Source: Candidatus Manganitrophus noduliformans
GTDB lineage: Bacteria; Nitrospirota; Nitrospiria; SBBL01; Manganitrophaceae
Length of the DNA stretch: 64,000 bases
Direction: 5' to 3'
Assembly (NCBI RefSeq): GCF_012184425.1
Contig: NZ_VTOW01000001.1
Location: forward strand, 1,240,001 to 1,304,000
In this document: positions 1-7,957 of the stretch, in pieces
Layout of the letters: each line of letters begins with the position of its first letter
Position numbering within the stretch: the stretch's first letter is position 1
Made by a program: the position numbers and the translations under genes
The notes under the pieces: generated by a model
The model's database searches: none
Seen by the model: the letters and a program-made list of their open reading frames with translations, nothing else
What the model was told of the DNA's origin: nothing

Positions 1-14
1 TTGCCCACGGGCGC

Positions 15-27
15 GTTCACGTTTAAC
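15..27. repeat. short dispersed repeat, copy 1
   Basis: GTTCACGTTTAAC. Twelve bases (16-27) are the exact reverse complement of GTTAAACGTGAA at 5718-5729, and an 11-base version lies at 60315-60325. All copies are intergenic. Could be remnants of a small dispersed element; function unknown. Confidence 0.35.
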
Positions 28-145
28 AAAAAATTAATCCGAATTTAATGCGGGAACGACTTGGGAGTGGTAATCATAAACGTGGCGAAAATTCCGCCCT
101 CTTGCGGATGGAGAAAATCAGAAACCTAAATGTAGGGAGAAAAGG

Positions 146-379
146 ATGTACGGGATTGTTTTAGAGTATGGACTTCCGGTGATGATCGGTCTGGTCTTTG
201 TCAGCTTTCTCTGGGCGTGGGTCCTGACCGCGGTGAAACCGCCTCAGAAATCGGAAGACGAACGGATCACGGGGCGGGTCAATCCGGACTGGAGGTTTCT
301 TGATGCAGGCCCCGAGGGGGTGAGAAGAAATATTTTCGAGAGGATTGAGCGACCGCGTGTTTTGAAAAGACACGTGTGA
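146..379 (+). CDS. small single-span membrane protein
   Basis: Hypothetical 77-residue protein that I do not recognise. Residues about 5-30 form one hydrophobic membrane segment; the rest is a charged tail rich in Arg, Glu and Pro that probably faces the cytoplasm. A good Shine-Dalgarno (AGGGAGAAAAGG) precedes the ATG at 146, which supports a real gene. The gene is convergent with the response-regulator gene that follows on the other strand, so no operon context is available. Function unknown. Confidence 0.6.
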   Translation: MYGIVLEYGLPVMIGLVFVSFLWAWVLTAVKPPQKSEDERITGRVNPDWRFLDAGPEGVRRNIFERIERPRVLKRHV

Positions 380-439
380 GAATCCTACGAATGACCGATC
401 CGGATAGTATTTTATATCGCAAAGCGTTCGCGGTAGGTT

Positions 440-823
440 TTAAACCCGGTCGGTCTTGTTCAGATAGCTTCTGACCTTCGCCAGAAGATTGGACGGGTCG
501 ATCGGTTTGATGAGGATCTCTTCTGCGCCGGCTTCGACGGCTTGTTGCCGAGAGGCGGGATCGGCAAATTTGGCGCTGATCATCAGAATGGGAATGAGGC
601 GATAAGCGGGGTTTTGTTTAAGCGCGCGGCAGACCCTCAATCCATCGACGCCGGGCATCATGAGGTCGAGGAGGATCAGATCCGGATGTGCCCACCCGAC
701 CTTTCTCAGCGCTTCATCGCCATCGTTCGCGAAAGTGACCTCATAGCCTTCTCCACTCAGAGATCGAGCAAAGAGCTGACGCGCATCTTCGTTATCGTCG
801 ACGATGAGTATCCGCTTCGGCAT
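440..823 (-). CDS. single-domain response regulator (receiver only)
   Basis: CheY-like receiver of 127 residues with no output domain. The acidic pocket is D9/D10, the phospho-acceptor is D53 in LILLDLMMPG, a Ser takes the switch Thr/Ser position (MISAK) and the conserved Lys sits in LIKPIDP. Such proteins relay phosphate or act by protein-protein contact. No histidine kinase lies next to it, so its partner is elsewhere. It has the same stand-alone design as the receiver at 49020, although that one is coupled to an HD-GYP gene. Confidence 0.9.
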   Translation of the reverse strand: MPKRILIVDDNEDARQLFARSLSGEGYEVTFANDGDEALRKVGWAHPDLILLDLMMPGVDGLRVCRALKQNPAYRLIPILMISAKFADPASRQQAVEAGAEEILIKPIDPSNLLAKVRSYLNKTDRV

Positions 824-1036
824 GCGCGGGTCTCCCTGGGTGAGGCTCGCGTTATCTAAAAGATGTCTGCTCGAAATAAGTGTGACTTGGGTTGCAAGTC
901 ACAATCCAAGCTTTTTACTCAGGCTCATCTCTACTCTTTTTTTAAAATGTAATCAATCCCCTCATTTCCCTACAGACGACCTAATCGGTATTCCAACCGT
1001 CCTAAATACGATGATTCCCCTGAGAGAGAAGCGACT

Positions 1037-2494
1037 TTAGCGCCACCCTTTCGCCAGCGCGAGCGTCTTCTCCCATCCGCGATAAAGCGCCTCCCGCTCG
1101 GCTTTCCCCATGCGGGGAGAGAACGTTTCCTTCAGGGGAGAGAATTGAAAGACCCTTCGGTCGGCGGCGCCGATCGCTTCGCCCGCCAGGAAGGCGGCGC
1201 CGCGGACCGTCGATTCGGGATCGTGCGTCGCCGTGATCGGCTTGCCGAAGAAGTCCGATTGGATCTGGAGGAGGCTTTTGATTTGCGAGCCCCCTCCGCT
1301 CGCGATGATTTTCCGGACCGGGATCGGCTCCTTCGTTTGAAGGGCGTGAAGGATATCGGTCATCAAGAAGGCGATCCCTTCCACCGCGCCCCGGACGAGA
1401 TCTTCCTTGCGGGACGCGCCGGTCAGCCCTACGATGCTTGTCGGAACCCGATTGTCCCAATGGGGCGCGCCGAGGCCGATCAGCGCGGGGAGGAAGAAGA
1501 TCCGCTCTTTCGATCGGGCGCAGGCGGCGTCGACCGCCGCTTCCGATCCGATCAGCCCAAGATCGCGCAGCCAGGCGAAGAGGGGGCCGATGCCGTTGAC
1601 CGTTCCCTCCACCAGGTAAGTCGTCTCATTTTCGTTCGACCAGGCGATGCTGGTGAGAAGCCCCGGAACGGCGCACCGCTTCGGGCCGGTGTTGACGAGG
1701 AAAAAGCCGCCGGTCCCGTAGTTCACATTTGCAATCCCTTCCCGGAGTCCCCCCAGGCCGGCGAGCGACGCCTGCTGGTCGCCGATGCTGCAAGTGATCG
1801 GAAGATGAACCCGGTCGATCACCGCCTCGCCGAAGGCCGACTGCGTCGGAGCGACCGCGGGGAGGATCGCCCTGGGAATGCCGAAGTGGTCGAGCAGGCC
1901 GTCGTCCCAATCGCCCCGGTCGAGGCTGTAGAGGAGCATCCGGGCGGCGTTGGTCGGATCGGTTTGATGGACTTTCCCTTCGGTGAGATGCCAGATCAAA
2001 AAAGCATTCACCGTCCCGCAGAGGAGATCCCCGATCGATCGTTTTTCTCTTTTGAATCGATCGAGGAGCCAGGCAAGTTTGGCGGCGGAGTAGTAGGGGG
2101 TGAGGGGGAGGCCGGTTTTCGCGGCGAAGTCGGGACCTTCCCAGCGGGAGAGGAGGTCGCCGGCCCGCCGGTCTTGCCAGCTGATCGCCGGGGAGATCGC
2201 CTTGCCGCTTTTCCGGTCCCAGCAGATGAAGGTGGAGCGCTGGTTGGCGATGCCGAGGGCGATCGGCGCCCTTTCCAATCGCTTCGCCTCCCGAAGGACC
2301 TTCCGGAGAACGGCCCGAACACCGCTCAACATCTCCTCCGGATCATGCTCCACCCATCCCGGTTTGGGAGTGTCGGTTCGAAGCGGGGCTTCGGCGCGGG
2401 CGAGCGGCTTGCCTTTTAGATCAAAGAGGACCGCCCGGGAGCGGCTGCTCCCCTGGTCCAACGCCGCAATGGCCCAGCGAGAGGAAGAGGGCAT
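1037..2494 (-). CDS. FGGY-family carbohydrate kinase, GlpK-like
   Basis: 485 residues, the usual glycerol kinase length. The N-terminal phosphate loop DQGSSRSRA (residues 13-21), the segment PKPGWVEHDP, the IGDQQASL aspartate motif and the GLGAPHWD / SGGGSQ regions all follow GlpK. Reaction in the family: ATP + glycerol to glycerol-3-phosphate. One substrate contact is altered: the Arg-Glu pair that binds glycerol in E. coli (R83-E84) reads R86-S87 here (NQRST), while the Trp, Tyr and Asp contacts are kept. The substrate may therefore be another polyol. No glpF or glpD is nearby; the TPR gene follows three bases downstream on the same strand. Confidence 0.8.
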   Translation of the reverse strand: MPSSSRWAIAALDQGSSRSRAVLFDLKGKPLARAEAPLRTDTPKPGWVEHDPEEMLSGVRAVLRKVLREAKRLERAPIALGIANQRSTFICWDRKSGKAISPAISWQDRRAGDLLSRWEGPDFAAKTGLPLTPYYSAAKLAWLLDRFKREKRSIGDLLCGTVNAFLIWHLTEGKVHQTDPTNAARMLLYSLDRGDWDDGLLDHFGIPRAILPAVAPTQSAFGEAVIDRVHLPITCSIGDQQASLAGLGGLREGIANVNYGTGGFFLVNTGPKRCAVPGLLTSIAWSNENETTYLVEGTVNGIGPLFAWLRDLGLIGSEAAVDAACARSKERIFFLPALIGLGAPHWDNRVPTSIVGLTGASRKEDLVRGAVEGIAFLMTDILHALQTKEPIPVRKIIASGGGSQIKSLLQIQSDFFGKPITATHDPESTVRGAAFLAGEAIGAADRRVFQFSPLKETFSPRMGKAEREALYRGWEKTLALAKGWR

Positions 2495-2497
2495 TCG

Positions 2498-3190
2498 TTA
2501 ACGCGTCCCGGAGGCGGTGAGTAGGTGAAAGCGCGCCTTGTAGGCCCAAAGGCGATCTTGCCTCTTCTTGAACGAGGGGGAGAGCTTGAAGATTTCGATC
2601 GCCTTCCGGAAACTCTCGGCGGCCCCGGCCCGATTGCCGACCTGAAGCTGGAATTGCCCGAATTTGTAGTAGCCCTCCGGGCTCGAGGAGTGGATCGAGA
2701 AAAAACGGTCAAAGAAAGTCTGCGCCTCCTGGACCCGCCCCCTCTTTCCATAGTGTTCCGCGAGGCGGAGCGCCGGTTCGCCGTACCGGAACTTGGGATT
2801 TTTCTCCAGCGCCTTGAGGATCAACGCCTCCCCGTCGACCTCGCGGCCGGTCACAAGAAAGGCGAGGCCGAGGTAGTAGATCGTCTCCTCGGTGTCGGAG
2901 AGCCGCTCGTAAGCGCGCTCCAGATAGGGGAGCGCTTGATGCTCCTTGCCGCGCATCACCAGAAGACGCCCCAGGTCGCTCAGGGCGGCGGCGTTATGCG
3001 GATTCAGCGCCACCTCTTTCTTTAATCCGGAGATCTCCGACTCCAGCCGAAAGATCTGAACCCCCCGGCGGAGAAACCCGGTGAACTGGTAGTCGAAGGC
3101 CAAGTAGATGCCGAGGATGACGAGGATCGCGAGGAGGGGGCTTCCGGTGAAAAGCATGACGATGTAAAAAATAAGAAACCGTGACAGCAT
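2498..3190 (-). CDS. membrane-anchored TPR protein
   Basis: 230 residues. Residues about 1-32 form one or two hydrophobic segments (short hydrophobic N-terminus, then LLAILVILGIYLAF), followed by a charged stretch and about four tetratricopeptide-type helical pairs (ALSDLGRLLVMRGK, YYLGLAFLVTG, AEHYGKRGRVQEA, KFGQFQLQVGNRAGAAESF). It is probably an inner-membrane scaffold with the repeats in one soluble compartment. Its start lies upstream of the kinase gene on the minus strand and the two are separated by only three bases, so they are likely co-transcribed, TPR gene second. Function unknown. Confidence 0.75.
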   Translation of the reverse strand: MLSRFLIFYIVMLFTGSPLLAILVILGIYLAFDYQFTGFLRRGVQIFRLESEISGLKKEVALNPHNAAALSDLGRLLVMRGKEHQALPYLERAYERLSDTEETIYYLGLAFLVTGREVDGEALILKALEKNPKFRYGEPALRLAEHYGKRGRVQEAQTFFDRFFSIHSSSPEGYYKFGQFQLQVGNRAGAAESFRKAIEIFKLSPSFKKRQDRLWAYKARFHLLTASGTR

Positions 3191-3397
3191 TGATTCTCCT
3201 AAGGGGTCAATATTCTATCCTATTCAATAAACATCGGTTTGTCAAAAGGGCGGAGATCCTGATTGGATCCGGTTTTGTCGGGGGGCGAGGCACGCCCTGC
3301 CCCTACGATAGACTGACTACATCGGAAAGTGGATCATTGATCTGATCTGTCATTTGGAGTACGATGATGAGGGGATTTAACGCGAGACGGGACGAAG

Positions 3398-4786
3398 ATG
3401 AGATATATTGTTTTTTGTGATGATTCCTTTTTTTATCAGGTATTAAAGAGCCACCGCGAGGCCGGGAGCGCCTGGCTTTTCGTCGTGCAAGAGCCCGAGC
3501 TTGCCGACTGGCTTCAGAAGAAAAAGGTTCCGGTGATCCAGGGTCCCTTCTCCGCTCAAGCGACCTATCAACGGGCGAAGATCGGCCGCGAGGACCGCGT
3601 GATCATTGCGCTCTCCAAGACCAAGCTATTCAGCCCGATTTTGAGGCTCCTTTCGAAAGAAAAGGTCCGGCCTTCGCTGCTGCTCTCCCGGAACAAGGAG
3701 GCGGTCGATCTCGGCTCTCCCGATCTGAAGGTGGTCTCCTGCACCGATCTTCTCTCCTCTCCGCTTTTCTGGGAGCTTCGGGCGATCTCGCTTCGCGAGA
3801 AGACCCGGGAGATCCACCGGATCTTGGGAGAAGCGGAGCGGGTCTTGATCCTTGTCCAGGATGATCCCGATCCCGACGCCATCGCGTCGGCCCTGGCGCT
3901 CCGGACCCTGCTGGGCCGGAACAAGCTGACCGCGCCGATCGCCTCGTTCGGGGTGGTCGATCGTCCCGAAAACATGGCGATGCTCAAGCATCTTGAGATC
4001 GAAGTCGACCGGATCGACGCCAAGCGTCTCTCCGGCTATGACCGGATCTGCTTCGTCGACACCCAGCCGAGCCGTTTCCCGGTCAAGTTTCCGCGGATCG
4101 ACGTGGTGATCGACCATCATCCGGAGGAGAAGGGATACCATGCGGCCTATCGGGAGATCCGGTCGAACCAGGGGGCGACCTCGACCGTGATGACCGAGTA
4201 TCTGCGCGCCGAAGATGTCAAAATCAGCCATCGGCTCGCCACGGCCCTCCTCTATGGAATCGGAACCGACACCGCCTTCTTGGAGCGGGGGACCCATCCC
4301 GGCGATGTGGAGGCGTTCTCCTTTCTTTATCCGCTGGCAAACCATGGCCTCATCCGGCAGATCGAGCGTCCGGAGTTCCCGCAAGAGGAGGCCGGTTTCG
4401 TTCAGAAGGCGATCCGCCGGTGGCGGATCGAACATCGCCTTTTGGTGTCGCACTTGGGACAGGTTCCCCGCCAGGATATCGTCCCGCGGTTGGCCGACTT
4501 CTTCACCCAAGTGGAGGGAATCGACTGGTCGGTTCTCTCCGGGATCGTGGGGGGAAATCTGATCGTCTCCGCGAGAAACATGGGGAAGAGCGGAAACGCG
4601 GGGAGCCTCATGAAAGAGGCGTTCGGTTCCTACGGGCGAGCCGGCGGGCATCGGTTTATGGCCAAGGCGGTGATGCCGTTGAAGGGCTTCCGGGAAGTGT
4701 TCGGACGGGCGGACGAGCGGTTCGTTCGGGACCTGATCTTCGATCGATTGGCCGATCTTCTCCAGCGAGAGGCGGTGGCGGTATGA
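3398..4786 (+). CDS. TrkA_N-DHH-DHHA1 phosphodiesterase, putative c-di-AMP hydrolase
   Basis: 462 residues. Residues about 1-100 resemble a TrkA/RCK N-terminal Rossmann domain (MRYIVFCDDS start, later VIIALSK). DHH domain: motif I is QDDPDPD at 154-160 (the usual first His is Gln), DTQ at 221-223, DHH at 239-241 and GIGTDT further on. DHHA1 domain ends with GRAGGH around 413-418. DHH-DHHA1 proteins of the GdpP/DhhP type cleave c-di-AMP or small oligonucleotides using Mn2+. The stop overlaps the start of the next gene, a diadenylate cyclase (ATGA), which is the main reason for calling the substrate c-di-AMP. An nanoRNase role (NrnA-like) remains possible. Confidence 0.8.
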   Translation: MRYIVFCDDSFFYQVLKSHREAGSAWLFVVQEPELADWLQKKKVPVIQGPFSAQATYQRAKIGREDRVIIALSKTKLFSPILRLLSKEKVRPSLLLSRNKEAVDLGSPDLKVVSCTDLLSSPLFWELRAISLREKTREIHRILGEAERVLILVQDDPDPDAIASALALRTLLGRNKLTAPIASFGVVDRPENMAMLKHLEIEVDRIDAKRLSGYDRICFVDTQPSRFPVKFPRIDVVIDHHPEEKGYHAAYREIRSNQGATSTVMTEYLRAEDVKISHRLATALLYGIGTDTAFLERGTHPGDVEAFSFLYPLANHGLIRQIERPEFPQEEAGFVQKAIRRWRIEHRLLVSHLGQVPRQDIVPRLADFFTQVEGIDWSVLSGIVGGNLIVSARNMGKSGNAGSLMKEAFGSYGRAGGHRFMAKAVMPLKGFREVFGRADERFVRDLIFDRLADLLQREAVAV

Positions 4787-5706
4787 AAAAGGGTTATTCC
4801 GCGGCAGAGAAGCCGGGCTTCGATATGAACGATGTTTTCCTCTCGGCCGCCTCGGACGTGGCGGCCGGCGTCGGGGCGCAGGCGATCCTGCTTTATGCCG
4901 ACCTGTTGACCGATTATACGCCGCTGAAGATCCTTTCCAAGGAATTGAACCTGATTTTGGTGGCCCGCGGGGAGCGCGCCTATCAGCGGGCGCAGCGTTA
5001 TTTTGAAAAGGTGGTCCGGGTGCCCCAGATCGAATTGACACGGATGGGGCAGATGAAGCTGGGGGTGATGATGGGTCTTTCCGCCGGGCTGGTCCGGGTG
5101 GGGGATCGAATCGTTTGTCTCTCCGGAATCGGCCGCTTCGGCTTTCTCGACAGCATCGTGGTCCTCGATATCGGGAGGGAGTTCGAGATCTTGACCTCGG
5201 CCGACCTGACCGATCTTTCCAGAGAAATCCGATACGATGTCTTCGAGGCGATCCTCAGCCTGGCGGTGGAGCTGGCCTATCAGGGCCGGGCCGGGAAAAT
5301 GGTTGGAGCCCTCTTTGTCCTGGGGGACCATGAGCGGGTCTTGCAGCTCTCGCGGCAGATGATCATCAACCCCTTCCACGGCTATCCCGAAGAGGAGCGG
5401 AATCTCATCGATCCGATGCTGAAGGAGACCCTCAAGGAGTTCTCGGCGATCGACGGCGCGTTTGTGATCCGGGAAGACGGGGTGATTCTCTCCGCCGGGC
5501 GGCATCTCGACGCCTCCTTCGAAGGGAAGGATCTCCTGCAAGGTCTCGGCAGCCGGCACTTGGCGGCGGCCGGCATCACAGCGGTGACGCAGGCGCTGGC
5601 GGTGGTGGTTTCCGAATCGACCGGCACGGTCCGCATTTTCAAAGGGGGAGAAATTATCCTCGAACTGGAAAAGGCGGTGCACCGAGACCGGGGAGCGTCG
5701 TCCTAA
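4783..5706 (+). CDS. diadenylate cyclase (DAC/DisA_N domain), CdaZ/DacZ-like
   Basis: 307 residues from ATG 4783; an in-frame extension back to 4420 lies inside the upstream gene and is rejected. The C-terminal half is a DAC domain: GALFVLGD at 175-182, DGA at 224-226 and GSRHL at 256-260, followed by ALAVVVSESTGT. These are the two nucleotide-binding signatures that condense two ATP to c-di-AMP; canonical RHR is RHL here. Residues about 10-140 have no membrane segments and look like a pyruvate-kinase C-terminal (PK_C) fold, an arrangement I associate with archaeal CdaZ/DacZ rather than CdaA. Translationally coupled to the DHH phosphodiesterase. Likely cytoplasmic. Confidence 0.85.
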   Translation: MKKGYSAAEKPGFDMNDVFLSAASDVAAGVGAQAILLYADLLTDYTPLKILSKELNLILVARGERAYQRAQRYFEKVVRVPQIELTRMGQMKLGVMMGLSAGLVRVGDRIVCLSGIGRFGFLDSIVVLDIGREFEILTSADLTDLSREIRYDVFEAILSLAVELAYQGRAGKMVGALFVLGDHERVLQLSRQMIINPFHGYPEEERNLIDPMLKETLKEFSAIDGAFVIREDGVILSAGRHLDASFEGKDLLQGLGSRHLAAAGITAVTQALAVVVSESTGTVRIFKGGEIILELEKAVHRDRGASS

Positions 5707-5709
5707 TAA

Positions 5710-5835
5710 CGTTATTCGTTAAACGTGAATTGTTAAACGTAAAGGCAATCCCATTTCAAGAAATAAGAGAACGCTCAGGAATAACAAATGACGTCTCGCA
5801 AACAACGATTAACTATTAACGCTTAACGAATAACG
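5710..5835. repeat. intergenic element with 13-bp terminal inverted repeats
   Basis: The gap between the cyclase and permease genes is bounded by CGTTATTCGTTAA (5710-5722) and its perfect reverse complement TTAACGAATAACG (5823-5835). Inside are two direct copies of GTTAAACGT (5718-5726 and 5732-5740). The DNA is AT-rich compared with the flanks. It could be a small non-autonomous element or a long-range hairpin in the mRNA; no coding potential is seen. Confidence 0.55.
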
Positions 5836-5841
5836 GAAAAA

Positions 5842-6909
5842 GTGGAAGCAAGACGAGAGGGACGTTGGGGGTGGCTGGCGATCCTGGCGCTTGGGATCGG
5901 GATTATCTATTTAGCCGGCAGCATTCTTATCCCGTTTCTGATCGCCTTTCTTCTGGCTTATGCCTTCGATCCGGTCGTTCTCTTCATGGAGCGCAGGCGG
6001 ATTCGCCGTCCTTTCGCGATCTGGTTCGTCATTCTCATCATCGCCGCCGCCCTTGTTCTCTTTTTGCTGGTGGTGATCCCGATTATCCAGGAAGAGATCA
6101 CCCGCGCCCTGGAGCAGCTTCCCCGCTATCTTGAACATGTTCGGACCGCTTTCCTTCCCTATCTGGAGGAGCGGTTCGGCATTCATATTCCGAAGACGTA
6201 TGAGGAGATCACGGAGACTGTCCTTCCCCGTTTGAGAGAGGAGGCGCCGAACATTTTCCGGCCGGTGACGGCCGTCCTTCTCTCCTTCTTCTCGAACACG
6301 GCGTATCTCCTCGCCGCCATCGCAAACCTGATCGTCATCCCGTTTGCTTTTTATTATTTCCTGAAAGATTTCGAGACGCTGAAGGCGACGGTCTGGGGGT
6401 ATGTTCCTCCGAGGCATCGGCCCGAAGTCTCCCGGTGGCTTCATGAGCTCGACCGGTCGCTGGCAGGATTCATCCGGGGGCAGCTCCTCGTGATTCTCTT
6501 CCTTGCGGTCTTATACGGAATCGGTCTGACCCTCATCGGCGTCGACCTGGCTTTCGTTCTCGGGATCATCGCCGCCTTCGGCGAAATCGTCCCTTATGTC
6601 GGCTTCATCGTCGGGCTCTCCCTCTCCATCCTGGTGAGCCTGCTCCAATTTCAGGATTTTCTCCACCCGCTTTATGTCATTTTTCTCTTTGCGGCGGTGC
6701 AATCGGTTCAGGGATTGGTCGTCGCCCCGCTCGTCATGGGGCAGCAGGTGGGGCTTCATCCGCTGGTCGTGATTGCGGCGGTCTACATCGGAGGGGATCT
6801 TTTCGGTTTCGTCGGGATTCTCCTGGCGGTTCCCGGCGCGGCGGTCGTCGTGGTCCTCTTCAAAGCCTTGGCCGATCACTATAGGCGCTCTCCGCTCTTC
6901 AGAGCGTAG
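5842..6909 (+). CDS. AI-2E/PerM family transporter
   Basis: 355 residues from a GTG start at 5842. Two N-terminal membrane hairpins (about 10-80), a soluble insert (about 85-150), then paired helices to the C-terminus, including the family-typical stretch around LAGFIRGQLLVILFLAVLYGIGL and the later GxPxxVGFIVG-like IVPYVGF motif. The family (PF01594) contains eight-helix inner-membrane proteins for which export of autoinducer-2 or Na+/H+ exchange has been proposed. It follows the c-di-AMP gene pair by 135 bases on the same strand, but the inverted-repeat element between them makes co-transcription uncertain. Confidence 0.85.
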   Translation: MEARREGRWGWLAILALGIGIIYLAGSILIPFLIAFLLAYAFDPVVLFMERRRIRRPFAIWFVILIIAAALVLFLLVVIPIIQEEITRALEQLPRYLEHVRTAFLPYLEERFGIHIPKTYEEITETVLPRLREEAPNIFRPVTAVLLSFFSNTAYLLAAIANLIVIPFAFYYFLKDFETLKATVWGYVPPRHRPEVSRWLHELDRSLAGFIRGQLLVILFLAVLYGIGLTLIGVDLAFVLGIIAAFGEIVPYVGFIVGLSLSILVSLLQFQDFLHPLYVIFLFAAVQSVQGLVVAPLVMGQQVGLHPLVVIAAVYIGGDLFGFVGILLAVPGAAVVVVLFKALADHYRRSPLFRA

Positions 6910-6913
6910 AGCG

Positions 6914-7864
6914 TTAATTCGGAATATATTCCGCCAATCCCCAGACCCGCTCTTCGGTGGTCCCCGTTTTGAGCACCCCTTCGATCGACATGAGGTAGTA
7001 TCCCCCCCAGATCCAATTTTTGGAGGCATTTCCACGCGACCAGATGAACAAGGTGCCGACGGAGGGGGCATCGATCTTCCACCGCTGCGGCACGGTGTAG
7101 AAGGCGAAGGAGGGATGGGTGCTGTCGAGGAGGGAGAGAGGGATCGGCGGTTTGAAAAAGTAGGTTGATTCGGGGCCCGATCGGACCAGCCCCCCCTCCG
7201 GGAGGAAGGTTTCCGACAGGCCGTATTTGTTGAGAAACTCCTGCGGGTTCGATTTATTCCGGTGCAAGTAGATTTCGCGCCCCTTCTCGGTGATGAGATA
7301 GAAGGAAAGGTACTCTTTGAAGAGTCCCTTGTAGCGTTTTAAACCGTTGAAGCCTTGCCAGATGACCGTCTCGTGAACCAGTTCTCCCCAATGCTCCTGC
7401 CCGCGAATATTGAGAACCGCCTCGGCCACGCCGAGCTGTTTTTGCAGGGTCTTCCCCGCATCTGGGGTGTAGAGGGGCTGGGTCGGCCCGCTGGAGAGAT
7501 TGAGGGTGAAATCCCCCCCGTCGTAGCGAAGCTTGAATCCGGAAACGGCCGATCCGTCCGCCTTCGCGAAATAAGAGGGCTGAATGATTTCCAGGTTCCC
7601 CGGTTTATAGAAATATTTATCGTTTCCCTCCAGAAACCACCATCCGGTCTGGGTGAACACCGCGCCGAAGAACTCCCCATAGTACTTCTCTCCCTCTTTC
7701 CCTCGGCTGAAATTAAGGATGACCAATGTCAGATCATCGACCTCTTTACTCCGGAAAACAAAGCGATCGGAGTAGTAGAGGGTCTCCGGCTCGCCGAAGG
7801 AGAGGGGGGGGAGCAGCAGGGTAAAACTGATGAGGGTCAATAGGGTGATGAGCTTGCGTTTCAT
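6914..7864 (-). CDS. exported protein of unknown function
   Basis: 316 residues from ATG 7864. A longer frame to 7933 exists, but the Met at 7864 begins a typical Sec signal peptide (MKRKLITLLTLISFTLLLPP, cleavage near LSFG-EP). The mature part is rich in aromatic residues and short beta-type strands (WFLEGNDKYFYK, YLITEKGREIYLH, FIWSRGNASKNWIWGGYY), suggesting a periplasmic beta-rich or lipocalin-like fold, perhaps AttH/hydroxyneurosporene-synthase-like, but no motif is decisive. The gene lies 93 bases downstream of the giant repeat protein gene on the same strand and may be co-transcribed with it. Confidence 0.65.
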   Translation of the reverse strand: MKRKLITLLTLISFTLLLPPLSFGEPETLYYSDRFVFRSKEVDDLTLVILNFSRGKEGEKYYGEFFGAVFTQTGWWFLEGNDKYFYKPGNLEIIQPSYFAKADGSAVSGFKLRYDGGDFTLNLSSGPTQPLYTPDAGKTLQKQLGVAEAVLNIRGQEHWGELVHETVIWQGFNGLKRYKGLFKEYLSFYLITEKGREIYLHRNKSNPQEFLNKYGLSETFLPEGGLVRSGPESTYFFKPPIPLSLLDSTHPSFAFYTVPQRWKIDAPSVGTLFIWSRGNASKNWIWGGYYLMSIEGVLKTGTTEERVWGLAEYIPN

Positions 7865-7957
7865 TTTTTGATGTTGCCATGGTGGAAGGAGCAAGTCAAC
7901 TGATTTGCCGTTCTCCGGATGGAAAGTCGGCATTCCGGATCGGCGTCTTGATGGTTT

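Noticed and set aside
804-1040. 78-residue plus-strand frame in the 824-1036 gap
   Set aside because: Overlaps the response-regulator start, no ribosome-binding site, Phe/Leu/Thr-rich random look.
1145-2419. 424-residue plus-strand frame
   Set aside because: Antisense of the GlpK-like gene; Arg/Gly-rich with no motif.
4420-4782. 121-codon extension of the diadenylate cyclase
   Set aside because: It lies in another frame of the phosphodiesterase gene; ATG 4783 overlaps the upstream stop in the usual ATGA way and the extension is Arg/Gly-rich.
3626-5041. 471-residue minus-strand frame
   Set aside because: Antisense of the DHH phosphodiesterase and cyclase genes, which have clear motifs.
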